Origin: Arthrobacter sp. 24S4-2
Lineage (GTDB): Bacteria; Actinomycetota; Actinomycetes; Actinomycetales; Micrococcaceae
Direction: 5' to 3'
Assembly (NCBI RefSeq): GCF_005280255.1
Contig: NZ_CP040018.1
Coordinates: 2,294,001-2,358,000, forward strand
Length of the DNA stretch: 64,000 nt
Numbering within the stretch: position 1 is the first letter of the stretch; every line of letters starts with the position of its first letter. The position numbers and the translations under genes were made by a program. Below, in pieces: positions 26,627 through 36,462 of the stretch. The notes under the pieces were generated by a model. The model saw only the letters and a list, made by a program, of their open reading frames with translations. It was not told the origin of the DNA and made no database searches.

Positions 26627-27936
26627 ATGAGATCCCTGACACGAATGGCGACCACCCCCGCTAAGGAACTGTTGGGTGTTCCGCAGGAAATCGAGCGTGA
26701 ATATGCATTGAGCCGTCCGGTCTCCCTGGAAGTCTTCAACCAGGCCCGACGGTTCCTTCCCGGTGGTGAAACCAGGTCGGTGACCCACTACGCACCGTTC
26801 CCGAGCGTTATCGACTCGGCCGCAGGTGGCCGGTTGGTGGATGTCGACGGCAACCAATACCTTGACGTCCTCAACAACTACACGTCCCTGATTCACGGTA
26901 ACGGTTTTGGCCCGATCACAGAGCGCATCGTCCCACTGTTGAGCGCCGGCGTGGCGTTCGCCTCGATCCACCGGGAACAGATCGGCCTCGCTGAGCGTAT
27001 CTGCTCCCGCCTTACGTCGGCGGATTTGGTGCGCTTCACCAATTCCGGCAGTGAGGCATCCGCTTTGGCAGCCCGCATCGCCAGGCACACCACCGGCCGG
27101 CGCCAGATCGTCATGGCTGAGGGGGATACCACGGCTCAGTTCCGCCCTTCGTAGCCTGCGAACCCGATGTTATTCGCGTGCCATACAACGACGTGCAGGC
27201 CTTGGACTCCGCCGTCACGGATAAGACGGCTGCGGTCTTCCTTGAACCGTTTCTTGGAGCCGGAGGGGTCATTCCGGGCACGGCCGAGTTCCTCCGCGCA
27301 GCCCAGGAAGCCGCCCGAGCCAAGGGAGCTCTTTTCGTGCTGGACGAAGTGCAGTCCCTGCGCAACGCCCCTGGGGGCGCTCAGGGGGAACTGAGGCTTA
27401 CGCCTGACCTGACGGTTCTTGGAAAGGTCATCGGCGGCGGATTCCCCATCGGCGCTGTCTGCGGCCGTGCCGCAATCATGCAAACCACATCGCCCTTCAC
27501 TCCAGATAGGCTCGAGCACGCCGGGACCTTCAACGGCCACCTGGTCGCAGTCGCCGCAGGCTCCATCTCGCTGGACTACCTTGCCCCTTCCACAATCGAA
27601 AGGCTGAACACCCACGCCGCCAACCTGGCCGCGAACATCACAGCAGCCGCGCATCAGAGCGGCCTTGCCGTTGCGGTCAGCCGCGTTGGATCGATCCTCA
27701 ATGTCCACCCCGTGATGGCTCCGGCCCGGGCCGTCGACTCCGGCCACTTCGCGGCCTTCAGGAAGACGCTGCACCTTTGCCTCCTCATGGAAGGCGTCTA
27801 CAGCGCCACCCGAGGAATGATCAACCTGTCTACCGCACTGACCATCGGGGATCTCGATGAAATCACCAAACGCTACCAGAGGGCATTTGAGCGGCTCGCC
27901 CAACATCCTGGCCTGCTTGATCCAAGCCAAAAATAG
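26627..27936 (+). pseudogene. beta-amino-acid aminotransferase-like PLP enzyme, frameshifted
   Basis: Fold type I PLP enzyme of the glutamate-1-semialdehyde aminomutase branch. RFLPGGETRSVTHYAPFP, RFTNSGSEASALAARIA, FVLDEVQSLRNAPGG and the Schiff-base Lys in LTVLGKVIGGGFPIGAV are seen. The ETRSVTHYAPFP and VPYNDVQALDSAV segments resemble beta-phenylalanine aminotransferases more than heme-pathway aminomutases. At 27121-27125 a run of five G needs six. With it restored, the frame reads through EGGYHGSVPPFVACEPDVIR and the protein is about 436 aa, a normal length. Without it the gene is split at 27154. It is followed by a hairpin, then the acetoacetate-CoA ligase gene. Confidence 0.8.
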
Positions 27937-27945
27937 TCAGCGCAT

Positions 27946-27973
27946 CCCCTGGCCGTCCCATACCGGCCAGGGG
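27946..27973 (+). terminator. hairpin between the PLP enzyme and CoA ligase genes
   Basis: CCCCTGGCCG (27946-27955) pairs with CGGCCAGGGG (27964-27973) across an 8-base loop, ten bases after the stop codon. There is no clear T run, so it may attenuate rather than fully stop transcription. Confidence 0.55.
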
Positions 27974-28041
27974 TTCCGCCGGACCCCACATCGAACCGTC
28001 CGCAACGCAGCGGGCTTCACAACGAACACAGCGAGGCAACG

Positions 28042-30083
28042 ATGCCACGAGACATGGCCCAGAACTGCACGATCACATGGACCCCGACCGAAGAGCAACG
28101 CCACGAATCCCGACTCTGGAGTTTCATGCGCTGGGTGGCCGAGAACCGTGGTGTGCAAACCACCACCTACCGGGAAATCTGGCGGTGGTCCGTGGAGGAA
28201 GTGCCCGCTTTCTGGGGGCCGTGCGTGAATACTTTGGCATTCTCGGAGACGGACTCGATGGGCCCGTACTAGCCAAGGAGCACATGCCATCAGCCACCTG
28301 GTTTCCTGATTCCAGACTGAACTTTGCCGAGAACCTGCTTCGCCACGCACAGGACCCGGAGCTGGCCGAGCGAGCAGCCATACACAATATCAACGAGCAC
28401 AACAGCATCACTACTGTGACCTGGAGGCAGCTCGAACGGCAGGTAGCCTCCCTCGCGGCACACCTGGACGGTCTCGGGGTCGGCCCCGGCGACGTCGTGG
28501 CAGCGGTTCTGCCCAACATTCCCGAAGCCATCATCGGCTTGCTCGCCGCGGCCAGTCTCGGGGCCATCTGGACGATCAATTCCCCGGACCTTTCCGCGGG
28601 GGCGACGCTGGACCGTATCCGACAGCTTGAACCCAAAATCCTGATCGGCGCGGAAGGTTATCAGTTCAACGGCAAGCACGTTGACCAGACCGGCCACCTG
28701 ACCGAGGTCGAGGACGGGCTTCCCGGACTTTCGCGCACCATCGTGGTGCGAGACCCGGGAAAGTCCGTGCCACTACCGGCGGGGGCGCCCGTCACGGCGC
28801 AATCTCAGAGGCTTAACTTCGACGAACTGACATCCGGGAACGCGGCACCGTACTACCGGCGCCTGCCCTTCACGCACCCGCTGTGGGTGCTCTTCTCGTC
28901 CGGCACGACCGGCCAGCCAAAGGGCATCGTCCACGGACACGGCGGGATGACCCTCGAAGCGCTCAAAGGTACCGGACTGAACCAGGACATGGGACCCGGC
29001 GACATCTACTACGTCGCAGCCAATACCTCCTGGATGGTCTGGAATACTCTGTCCACAAACCTCATGGCGGGCGCCAGCATCGTCACGTACGCCGGTTCAC
29101 CCACGTTCGGGACCAAGGACCGCCAATTCGAGATCATTTCCCTCACTGGCGCCACCATGTTTGCCGTCGGCGCCGCCTACCTCTCGCTGGTGGAAAAGGC
29201 CGGACTGAGCCCCCGGAACAGCTGGAACCTCAACAGCCTCCGGTCGATTCTTTCCACAGGATCCCCGCTGCCGGAATCGACGTGGCTGTGGGTTCACAAC
29301 GAGGTGAAGAAGGATGTACATCTTGGCTCCGACACCGGAGGGACCGATATCTGCAGCGGCTTCATCGGATCCAACCCGCTCGAGTCCGTGCACCTAGGCG
29401 AACTTCAAGGCCCCCTCCTCGGAGTCGCCGTCCAGGCTTGGTCGGAGGACGGAGAACGGGTTCTCGACCAGGTGGGCGACATGGTCATCACACGACCGAT
29501 GCCCTCCATGCCCGTGTTTCTGTGGGGCGACCCGGACATGACGAAGTACACGGAGTCTTACTTCTGGAAGTTTCCAGGGACCTGGGTCCAAGGCGACTGG
29601 ATCACCGAGACGTCCCACGGAACGTTCGTGGTGCACGGACGTTCCGATGCAACCCTCAACCGATTCGGCGTCCGCATGGGCAGCGCCGACATCTATGCCG
29701 CTCTGCAGCACGTGCCGGAGATCAAGGAATCGCTGGTCATCGGGCTCGAACTTCCGGGCGGGGGATACTACATGCCGCTTTTCGTAGCGCTGGAACATGG
29801 CGTGGAGTTCACGGAGGAACTGAGAGCAAGAATCGCGGGCACGATTCGCAGCCACGCCTCGGCCAGGCACGTTCCGGACGAGATCATCGTCGCACCCGAT
29901 ATCCCGATCACGCATGCGCGAAAGAAGATCGAGGTGCCCATCAAGAATCTCTTCGCCGGCAAGGACCCGGCGAACGCAGTGAACCTGGCATCGCTGGCCA
30001 ACCCCGAGGCTGTCACTTGGTTCATTGAACGATCGAAGCAATTCAGGGATCAGCATCAGGTGCAGGCTCACCCTGTTCAGTAG
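28042..30083 (+). pseudogene. aacS: acetoacetate-CoA ligase, frameshifted near the N-terminus
   Basis: ANL-superfamily acyl-CoA synthetase that activates acetoacetate or a related beta-keto acid with ATP and CoA. The N-terminus from ATG 28042 (ITWTPTEEQRHESRLWSFMR) and the rest of the protein lie in two frames. A run of five G at 28214-28218 needs six to join them as VPAFWGAVREYFG. The ATP motif LFSSGTTGQPKGIVHGHGG and the C-terminal Lys region ITHARKKIEVPIKNL are intact. The repaired length is about 680 aa, normal for AacS. It lies downstream of a beta-amino-acid-type aminotransferase, so a beta-keto acid product is a logical substrate. IS21 follows. Confidence 0.85.
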
Positions 30084-30211
30084 ATAGCCCGTCCACACGG
30101 ACGCCGGCCAGGGAGCGTTACGCTACTGTGTTTCGTCAACTTTAAGTAGGCCATTTCAGCGCTAAGAATCAGGCCACCTCGGCACGTTTCCAGGCCCTTT
30201 CAGCTGTTTGG

Positions 30212-30943
30212 TTATTTCATCAGGGCATTTTTGACCCGGTAGGACTCACCACGGAATTGCAGCAGGCGCCCGTGGTGCACCAGCCGGTCGATGACGGCTG
30301 CTGCCATGTTGTCGTCCCCGAACACCGTTCCCCAGCGGGAGAATTCGAGGTTGGTGGTGATGATGAGGCTGCGTTTTTCGTAGCCGTCGGCGATGACCTG
30401 GAACAGGAGTCTGGCCCCTTCCGTGTCGATCGGAAGGTAGCCCAGTTCATCGATGGCCAGGAGCTGGTTTTTGGCCAGGGAGGCGAGTTCCTTGTCCAGC
30501 CGGTCCTCGTCCTTGGCCCGGCGCAGCATCATGACCAGGGCGGAGGTGGTGAAGAACCTGGCTGGGATGCCCTGCCGGCATGCGGCTGCCACCAGGGCGG
30601 TGGCCATGTGGGTTTTTCCGGTGCCGACGTCTCCGTAGAGGACCAGGTCCTGGGCCCGGGTGATGAACTCCAGGGATTCGAGGGGTTCGCGGCCGTAGTC
30701 CTCGGGGAACCTGACACTGGTGTAGTCGAATCCGGTGAGTGTTTTCATGGCCGGTAGCCTCGCGGATTTCAGCAGCCGCTGGCGGCGTGATTCCTGCCGG
30801 GATTCGTGTTCCGCGAGCAGGACCTCGTGGAGGTATTCGCGTTGTTTCGGGGTGCCTTTCTCGGCCCATTCGGTTAGCACGCTGCCGGTCAGTGAGGTAT
30901 GTTTGCCCGCTTCGAGGATGTCTTGGACGGTGATCGGGTTCAT
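30212..30943 (-). CDS. istB: IS21 helper ATPase IstB
   Basis: DnaC/DnaA-like AAA+ ATPase (243 aa) that assists the IstA transposase. The Walker A motif is GDVGTGKTH, the Walker B region is NQLLAIDELGYLPID, and the IstB N-terminal LTGFDYTSVRFPEDYG segment is present. The start overlaps the istA stop. Confidence 0.95.
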   Translation of the reverse strand: MNPITVQDILEAGKHTSLTGSVLTEWAEKGTPKQREYLHEVLLAEHESRQESRRQRLLKSARLPAMKTLTGFDYTSVRFPEDYGREPLESLEFITRAQDLVLYGDVGTGKTHMATALVAAACRQGIPARFFTTSALVMMLRRAKDEDRLDKELASLAKNQLLAIDELGYLPIDTEGARLLFQVIADGYEKRSLIITTNLEFSRWGTVFGDDNMAAAVIDRLVHHGRLLQFRGESYRVKNALMK

Positions 30944-32418
30944 GCGACTTCTCCGGTGCTCGTGTTAAGGGTGGTGAAGGTGTCATAGACGCTTAAGTCC
31001 ACGTTTGCGGCGGCCGGTTCGGTGCCGTGGGCCAGCCGGCGGGCGAGCATGCCCAGGGCCGCCATGTCCGGGGTGTCTCCGCGGCGGATCAGCGTGTCGG
31101 CGGCGGCAATCGCGGCGTCGAAGCCAGCGGACCCGGACGCAGCATCCACCGCGTTAAGCAGCCGGCGCCGATCGGTGGCCGTTGCCTTGTCCAGCCAGTC
31201 GCGCACCGGATCGGTGACCAGGGCCCGCAGCGGGGAATGGCCCCACGCACCGGGCTTGGTCACCAGCAATGGCAGCAAGGACGCAGGCTCGAAGATCGTC
31301 TCGGTCTGCCGCCCGAAGGCCCGCGGGAAGGACCTGACGGGCTCGGCATGTTCATCGAGGATCTGCACCACGTCGTGGCGCAACCCGACGGTGAGCATCC
31401 GCCCGTGAAAGGCTGGCCCGGCGGCGTAGGTATTCCCGTCAATGAGCAGGTTCCCTGTCTTATCAGCCTTGCGTGACTCGTAGCGCACCGGGTCGAACCC
31501 GATCCCGGGCAATGCCAGGGACGCTGCCCGGTCCTGGACGAACAGCTCGCCCAAGGGCAGGCCTTCGCGGTAATGCGTGGTGGCTGCCAACGCATCGCAC
31601 CGCGCCAGCAAAACCTCGTTGAGCCCGGCCAAGGTGGCGGCCTCGGGCTCGGGGACCATGAGGTTGCGGCGCAGGAACCCGACCGCGTTTTCCACGTTGC
31701 CCTTCTCATGTCCCGAATACGGGTTGCAGTAGCGGGATTCGGAGCGGTAGTGCAGCTTGAACGCGGCGAACAGCTTGGACTCCACGACCTTGGTGCCCAC
31801 CCGGCGCCCGATGCCCGTGGCATTGTCAAAGACCAGGTGCCTCGGAGCGGCCCCGATATGTTCGAACACCGTCCGCAGTCCGTGGCAGACGCATTCGGCG
31901 GTCTCGCCGCGGTAGGCCTGGACGAAGCGCATGTTCGAGAACGGGAAGGTCACCACCAGGATGTGCAGAACCTGCCGGATCCCGGCGATGATGGCCTCCG
32001 CCTGCCCGAAGTCGACCTGCACCGTCCCTGCCGGCCACACCAGCTCGGTATATCCCTCCCCGTCCTGCCGGTTGCGGGCAGCCCACTTCTTCACGTGGCG
32101 TTGGACCGGAGAATAGGTGCCGGTGAAACCATGCTCGTCAACGAGCCGGTCGAAGATGCGTTTGGCAGTGTGCCGCTGCTTGCGTGGCCGGCGCTGGTCC
32201 TCGGCGAGCCACACCTCGATGATGCGCTCGAACCCGGTCAACACCGAGCCTCCGGGCCGGGCCGAAGCCGCCGGCGGTGCCGGGGAGAAGTCCTGCTGCT
32301 CGGCGTACTTGGCCACCGAATCACGGCTGACACCCAGCCTGCGGGCGATCTCACGCCCCGGGACTCCCTGGGAATCGAGCCTTCTGATATTTTCTTGAAC
32401 GGACATGGGTACCGTCAT
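30940..32418 (-). CDS. istA: IS21 transposase IstA
   Basis: DDE transposase (492 aa). The N-terminal helix-turn-helix RLDSQGVPGREIARRLGVSR is followed by a catalytic core with VQVDFGQAEAIIAG, RHLVFDNATGIGRR and HEKGNVENAVGFLRRNLM as the D, D and E regions. A full-length, apparently active gene. Confidence 0.95.
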   Translation of the reverse strand: MTVPMSVQENIRRLDSQGVPGREIARRLGVSRDSVAKYAEQQDFSPAPPAASARPGGSVLTGFERIIEVWLAEDQRRPRKQRHTAKRIFDRLVDEHGFTGTYSPVQRHVKKWAARNRQDGEGYTELVWPAGTVQVDFGQAEAIIAGIRQVLHILVVTFPFSNMRFVQAYRGETAECVCHGLRTVFEHIGAAPRHLVFDNATGIGRRVGTKVVESKLFAAFKLHYRSESRYCNPYSGHEKGNVENAVGFLRRNLMVPEPEAATLAGLNEVLLARCDALAATTHYREGLPLGELFVQDRAASLALPGIGFDPVRYESRKADKTGNLLIDGNTYAAGPAFHGRMLTVGLRHDVVQILDEHAEPVRSFPRAFGRQTETIFEPASLLPLLVTKPGAWGHSPLRALVTDPVRDWLDKATATDRRRLLNAVDAASGSAGFDAAIAAADTLIRRGDTPDMAALGMLARRLAHGTEPAAANVDLSVYDTFTTLNTSTGEVA

Positions 32419-32732
32419 CTGCTTTCCAGCCCTTCCGGCGCAATCGCTCTGTCAACAGCAGCGCCGTAAGGAACCTATCTGGGGTGGCGGGCCCATGTTC
32501 CCAACACACTGGGAACCGCCCCGGGCCACCGGCTGATCTCAATCTCTGCGCAATCCCAAATCCATGATTTGAACGGGAACCGCCTGGCCTGATTCTTAGC
32601 GCTCTTTTGGCCGGAAACCAGCCACCAACTCGGCAGGATTTCTCGGCTGAAACGGCCTACAGATAGTCGATCACACACAGCTACCGCCGGCAGCTTCAGT
32701 CCGGTCCCAGTATCAGCAAAGAAGAAGGCCCC

Positions 32733-33677
32733 ATGATTGTCCGGTACGAACCCCGAATCAATATTGATTCCATCAGCGCAATCGATATGCATGTGCATCT
32801 GGAAGTGGATAGCTGTGGTCATAAGGCCATGCCCCAGGATCTCTTTGAGGCCTCCAGCAAGTACTTCCGGTCACAGGAACGAACCCCGTCCGTGGACCGG
32901 ATCGCGGCGGTCTATCGGGAACGCGGCATGGCTGCAGTCGTGTTCACCGTAGACGCCCGTACAGCACTTGGGCACATGCCGAACTCGATTGAAGACCTGG
33001 TAGCCGGTGCGGCGCGCAACAACGACGTCCTGATTCCCTTCGGCTCAGTCGACCCTCGAACCGGGCCCGAAGCTGTAGAAAACGCCAAGCGCCAAGCGGG
33101 CGATCTGGGAGTGCGGGGCTTCAAATTCCACCCCTCACTGCAGGCCTTCGACCCCAACGAGGAGGCCTACTATCCTCTATGGGCAGTCCTCGAGGAGCTC
33201 GGGCTCCCTACGATCTTCCACACGGGACAGAACGGCATGGGGGCGGGCCTCCCCGGCGGCCGCGGTATCAAACTCCGCCATTCGAACCCGCTTCTCCTGG
33301 ACGACGTTGCCGCGGATTTCCCTGACCTAACGATCGTCATGGCGCATCCGTCCGTTCCCTGGCAGGAGGAAGCGATTTCCATCGCCACCCACAAGGCGAA
33401 TGTGTACATTGACCTCTCCGGATGGAGCCCGAAGTACTTCCCTGAATCACTCGTCCAGGCAGGCAGAAGGATCCTTTCGCCCAAGCTGCTGTTTGGAACC
33501 GATTTCCCGTTGATCACTCCGGACAAGTGGTTACAGGCCTTCGAAGCGTTGCCTTATACGGATGACGTACGAAAGGCGATCCTCAAGGACAACGCAGCCC
33601 GGCTGCTCGGCCTGGCGCCGTTATACGACATGAGCGTTAGGGGCCAGTCTGGCCTCGGCCATTCCCCCGGCCAGTAA
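32733..33677 (+). CDS. amidohydrolase-2 family metal-dependent hydrolase
   Basis: TIM-barrel hydrolase (314 aa) of the amidohydrolase_2 family, which also contains decarboxylases. It has an N-terminal metal motif DMHVHLEV, HPSLQAFDP, FHTGQNGMG, VMAHPSVPW and the C-terminal acid in LLFGTDFPL. The reaction cannot be told from sequence: hydrolysis of a lactone or amide, or decarboxylation of an acid, are all family activities. Its promoter region is short because the IS21 element ends about 130 bp upstream, so it has probably been separated from the operon of the CoA ligase. Confidence 0.85.
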   Translation: MIVRYEPRINIDSISAIDMHVHLEVDSCGHKAMPQDLFEASSKYFRSQERTPSVDRIAAVYRERGMAAVVFTVDARTALGHMPNSIEDLVAGAARNNDVLIPFGSVDPRTGPEAVENAKRQAGDLGVRGFKFHPSLQAFDPNEEAYYPLWAVLEELGLPTIFHTGQNGMGAGLPGGRGIKLRHSNPLLLDDVAADFPDLTIVMAHPSVPWQEEAISIATHKANVYIDLSGWSPKYFPESLVQAGRRILSPKLLFGTDFPLITPDKWLQAFEALPYTDDVRKAILKDNAARLLGLAPLYDMSVRGQSGLGHSPGQ

Positions 33678-33771
33678 ACGTGCAGGATGGCCGGCCATCG
33701 CCCGACCTCGTGGTGGGCCCTTGCAGCAAGGGAACGGAAGGAAATAGTACTGACGCTCTTCTCAAGAATCG

Positions 33772-33805
33772 TTGTACATCGTACAATTCATGGTACATCG
33801 TACAA
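33772..33805. promoter_or_regulatory. TTGT-N7-ACAA operator pair before the ABC genes
   Basis: A full site at 33772-33786 (TTGTACATCGTACAA) and a near-identical copy at 33791-33805 that starts TGGT instead of TTGT, 19 bp apart and 35-65 bp before the lipoprotein ATG. The inner seven bases are identical in both. Confidence 0.65.
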
Positions 33806-33838
33806 GTGATCGTTATCACATTCATAGAAGGAACCCTC

Positions 33839-34771
33839 ATGTTCTTCGTAAAAACCCGCCAACGCACCCTGGCTATTGGGATGGTGGCACTTGCTGCATC
33901 TGCGGTCTTGACCGGGTGCGCTGGATCAACTTCTGCCACGGAATCGCCGACGGCGTCCGCCACTGTCCACGAGGACCTAAAGGCGATGCTGCCCGAGGAG
34001 ATCAGGAAATCAGGCGTCATCTCTGTGGCGACACCGCTGAACAATCCACCGGCCGTCATGGCCGATGCTTCGGGGCACGCCACCGGCATCGCGGCAGAGG
34101 TGGCAGCCGGCATGGGAAACGTCTTGGGCGTCAAGTTCGAATTCACCGAGTCAGCATTCGCGGGGGTCATCCCAGGCCTTCAGTCCGGAAAGTTTGACGT
34201 CTCCATGGGGGTCATCGGTGACACCCCGGAGCGGCAGAAAGTTTTGGACTTCGTGGACCTGATGGTCAACAAATCAGTCCTGCTGGTTCAGAAAAACAAC
34301 CCTGACGGCATCACTGACCTGGAGAGCGCCTGCGGCAAGTCAATTGGCGTTTTGGCCGGAAGTCTCCAGATACCCAAGGTCAAGCAAGCCTCTGATGCGT
34401 GTACCGCAGCAGGGAAAAGCTCTATACAAATAAACGAATACCCTTCAACTCCAGATGGCCAGGCTCAAGTCGCATCCGGGAGGGTAGCTGCCTATATCGC
34501 CCCGTACCTGATCCTGAATCATACGGCGAAGACAGCGGGCAATGGTGAGACCTTCGAGCTGGCCGCTGCCAGCTACCCAGAGAACCCGTGGGCTATCGGC
34601 CTGGGCAAGGACCGCGGTCAATTCGCTGAGGCACTTCAGGGAGCCCTGCTGACGATGGTCAAGGACGGCAGCTATGCAGCCATCTTGAATAAGTACGAAT
34701 CACCCGACGGGGCGCTGAACGCTGACCAGGTTCTTATCAATGGGGCCGGTACCGCAGCGTTTGCGAAGTGA
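33839..34771 (+). CDS. ABC transporter substrate-binding lipoprotein
   Basis: Periplasmic-binding-protein-type lipoprotein (310 aa) of the polar amino acid family (SBP_bac_3). It starts with a basic stretch and a hydrophobic helix, then the lipobox LTGC near residue 21-24, so it is anchored to the outer face of the membrane. The fold shows GVISVATPLNNPPAV, LQSGKFDVSMGVIGDTPERQ and a Lys/Arg-rich ligand region. ATG 33839 has AGAAGGA before it. It probably captures an amino acid-like solute for the block. The binding specificity is unknown. Confidence 0.88.
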   Translation: MFFVKTRQRTLAIGMVALAASAVLTGCAGSTSATESPTASATVHEDLKAMLPEEIRKSGVISVATPLNNPPAVMADASGHATGIAAEVAAGMGNVLGVKFEFTESAFAGVIPGLQSGKFDVSMGVIGDTPERQKVLDFVDLMVNKSVLLVQKNNPDGITDLESACGKSIGVLAGSLQIPKVKQASDACTAAGKSSIQINEYPSTPDGQAQVASGRVAAYIAPYLILNHTAKTAGNGETFELAAASYPENPWAIGLGKDRGQFAEALQGALLTMVKDGSYAAILNKYESPDGALNADQVLINGAGTAAFAK

Positions 34772-34796
34772 GCCGACGAGAGTGACTGGAGCAGCC

Positions 34797-35671
34797 ATGG
34801 AATCTATAGTCTCTGAGCCACCGACTTCCCAGGAGCGGGCGCGTGAGAAGCTCAGCATCCGGCAGCGGCGTCCGCTGTTGCCGTGGATCATCTTTGGCCT
34901 CGCGATCATTGTTGTGTTCGCAATCGTCCAAGCGTTGGTGCTTGCACCAACCATAAGCTGGGCAGTAGTTGGCACCTACCTCTTTGCGCCGCCTGTGCTT
35001 ACAGGGCTTCGGACCACAATTGTCTTATCGGTGATTTCCATGGCAATCGGCATCGTGCTGGGTACCTTTATCGGTTTGGCGCGAATGTCGCACAACAACC
35101 TCCTCAGCTCAATGGCCCACGGATACATCATGCTCTTCCGTGGAATCCCCGTATTGGTGCAACTGTTGATCTGGGGAAATATTGGACTGATCGTAAAGAA
35201 CATCACCTTTGGAATTCCGCTGACTTCCATCGAGTTTTTCTCCATGAGCACCAATCAACTCATCAACCCTTTCACAGCAGCTATAGTGGGGCTCGCCCTC
35301 CACGAGGCCGCGTACGTAAGCGAGATCGTTCGCAGCGGCATTCTCTCTGTCGACAGAGGACAGCTTGAGGCGGCGTCCGCGCTAGGCATGACCCCGGCAA
35401 GAACCACGCGAAGAATTGTCCTGCCGCAGGCCCTAAGAGTCATGATTCCCCAACGGGCAATCAATTCGTCACCTTGATCAAGGGAACTTCGCTGGTCTCC
35501 GTCATTGCAGGAGGGGATCTGCTAACGCAGACGCAGAACATCGCTGCAACAAGTTACAGGGTCATCGAAATGCTGGCAGTCGCATCCTTCTGGTACCTGA
35601 TCCTGGTTGGCATAGCGACGCAAGCACAATCTCTATTGGAAAAAAGGGTTTCAAAGGGGGTCCGCTCGTGA
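34797..35671 (+). pseudogene. ABC transporter permease, frameshifted
   Basis: Membrane subunit of a polar amino acid ABC transporter (HisM/GlnP type). Several helices precede the EAA motif region HEAAYVSEIVRSGILSVDRGQ and ALGMTPARTTRRIVLPQALR. At 35448-35451 a run of four C needs five to read IPPTGNQFVTLIKGTSLVSV, which is the family's conserved continuation. As it stands the frame stops at 35477 and loses the last helices. The repaired length is about 291 aa. Its stop overlaps the GTG of the ATPase gene. Confidence 0.85.
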
Positions 35672-36462
35672 ATACTACGGAAAAATCGGCTGCCGAATCT
35701 ATAACACCAATGGTTGAAGCCCTTGGTGTGGAAAAATCGTACGGCCCATTCCAGATTCTCAAGGGAATTGACCTCGTGGTACGCCCGGGAGAAGTCGTGT
35801 GCCTGATCGGGCCTTCCGGATCCGGAAAGACCACTTTTCTGCGTTGCCTGAACCACCTGGAGACTATTGATAGCGGACAAATACTGATCGACGGCGACTA
35901 CATCGGCTATCGCCGGAGCGGAGACCACTTACAGGAACTGGGTCCTCGCGAGATCTGCAAGCGCCGGGAGCAGATTGGGATGGTTTTCCAGCACTTCAAC
36001 CTTTTCCCGCACATGACAGTGCTGGAAAACCTTATCGAAGCTCCAACTGGAGTGATGAAGGTTCCCGTGAAGTCGGCCAAGGAACAGGCACTGTCACTAC
36101 TGAAGCGCGTCGGACTGGCCGAGAAGGCACACTCGTACCCGGGAGATCTCTCCGGTGGCCAGAAGCAACGGGTGGCCATCGCCCGTGCTCTGGCGATGAA
36201 ACCGAAGATGATGCTCTTTGACGAACCAACCAGCGCCCTGGATCCCGAGCTGGTGGGAGAGGTGCTGGCCGTTATGAATGATTTGGCATCAACGGGAATG
36301 ACCATGGTGGTCGTCACTCACGAAATGGGGTTTGCCCGCCAGGTTGCAGACCGGGTGGTTTTCATGGCAGATGGCGCTGTGATTGAAAGTGGACCACCCT
36401 CACAGGTCATCGACAATCCACAAAACAAACGAACCATTGAATTCCTGAAAGCGGTGCTCTGA
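35668..36462 (+). CDS. amino acid ABC transporter ATP-binding protein
   Basis: ABC ATPase (264 aa) of the GlnQ/HisP type. Walker A GPSGSGKTT, Q-loop region QIGMVFQHFNLFPH, signature LSGGQKQRVAIA, Walker B MLFDEPTSALD and the switch His in VVVTHEMGFA are all intact. It starts at GTG 35668 within the permease stop and is followed without a gap by the second aminotransferase gene, so all belong to one transcription unit. Confidence 0.93.
   Translation: MNTTEKSAAESITPMVEALGVEKSYGPFQILKGIDLVVRPGEVVCLIGPSGSGKTTFLRCLNHLETIDSGQILIDGDYIGYRRSGDHLQELGPREICKRREQIGMVFQHFNLFPHMTVLENLIEAPTGVMKVPVKSAKEQALSLLKRVGLAEKAHSYPGDLSGGQKQRVAIARALAMKPKMMLFDEPTSALDPELVGEVLAVMNDLASTGMTMVVVTHEMGFARQVADRVVFMADGAVIESGPPSQVIDNPQNKRTIEFLKAVL

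Larger units (their letters stand above)
30158..32603. mobile_element. IS21-family element between aacS and the amidohydrolase gene
   Basis: It is bounded by a perfect 19-bp inverted repeat, 30158-30176 (AGCGCTAAGAATCAGGCCA) and 32585-32603, with a further GGCCA match outside each. It carries istA and istB on the minus strand with an ATGA overlap. The outermost ends may lie some 20-40 bases beyond the repeat. Confidence 0.88.

Noticed and set aside
28883..30028. 381-codon frame overlapping aacS in another phase
   Set aside because: The product is Arg/His-rich and has no domain. The acetoacetate-CoA ligase frame carries all motifs.
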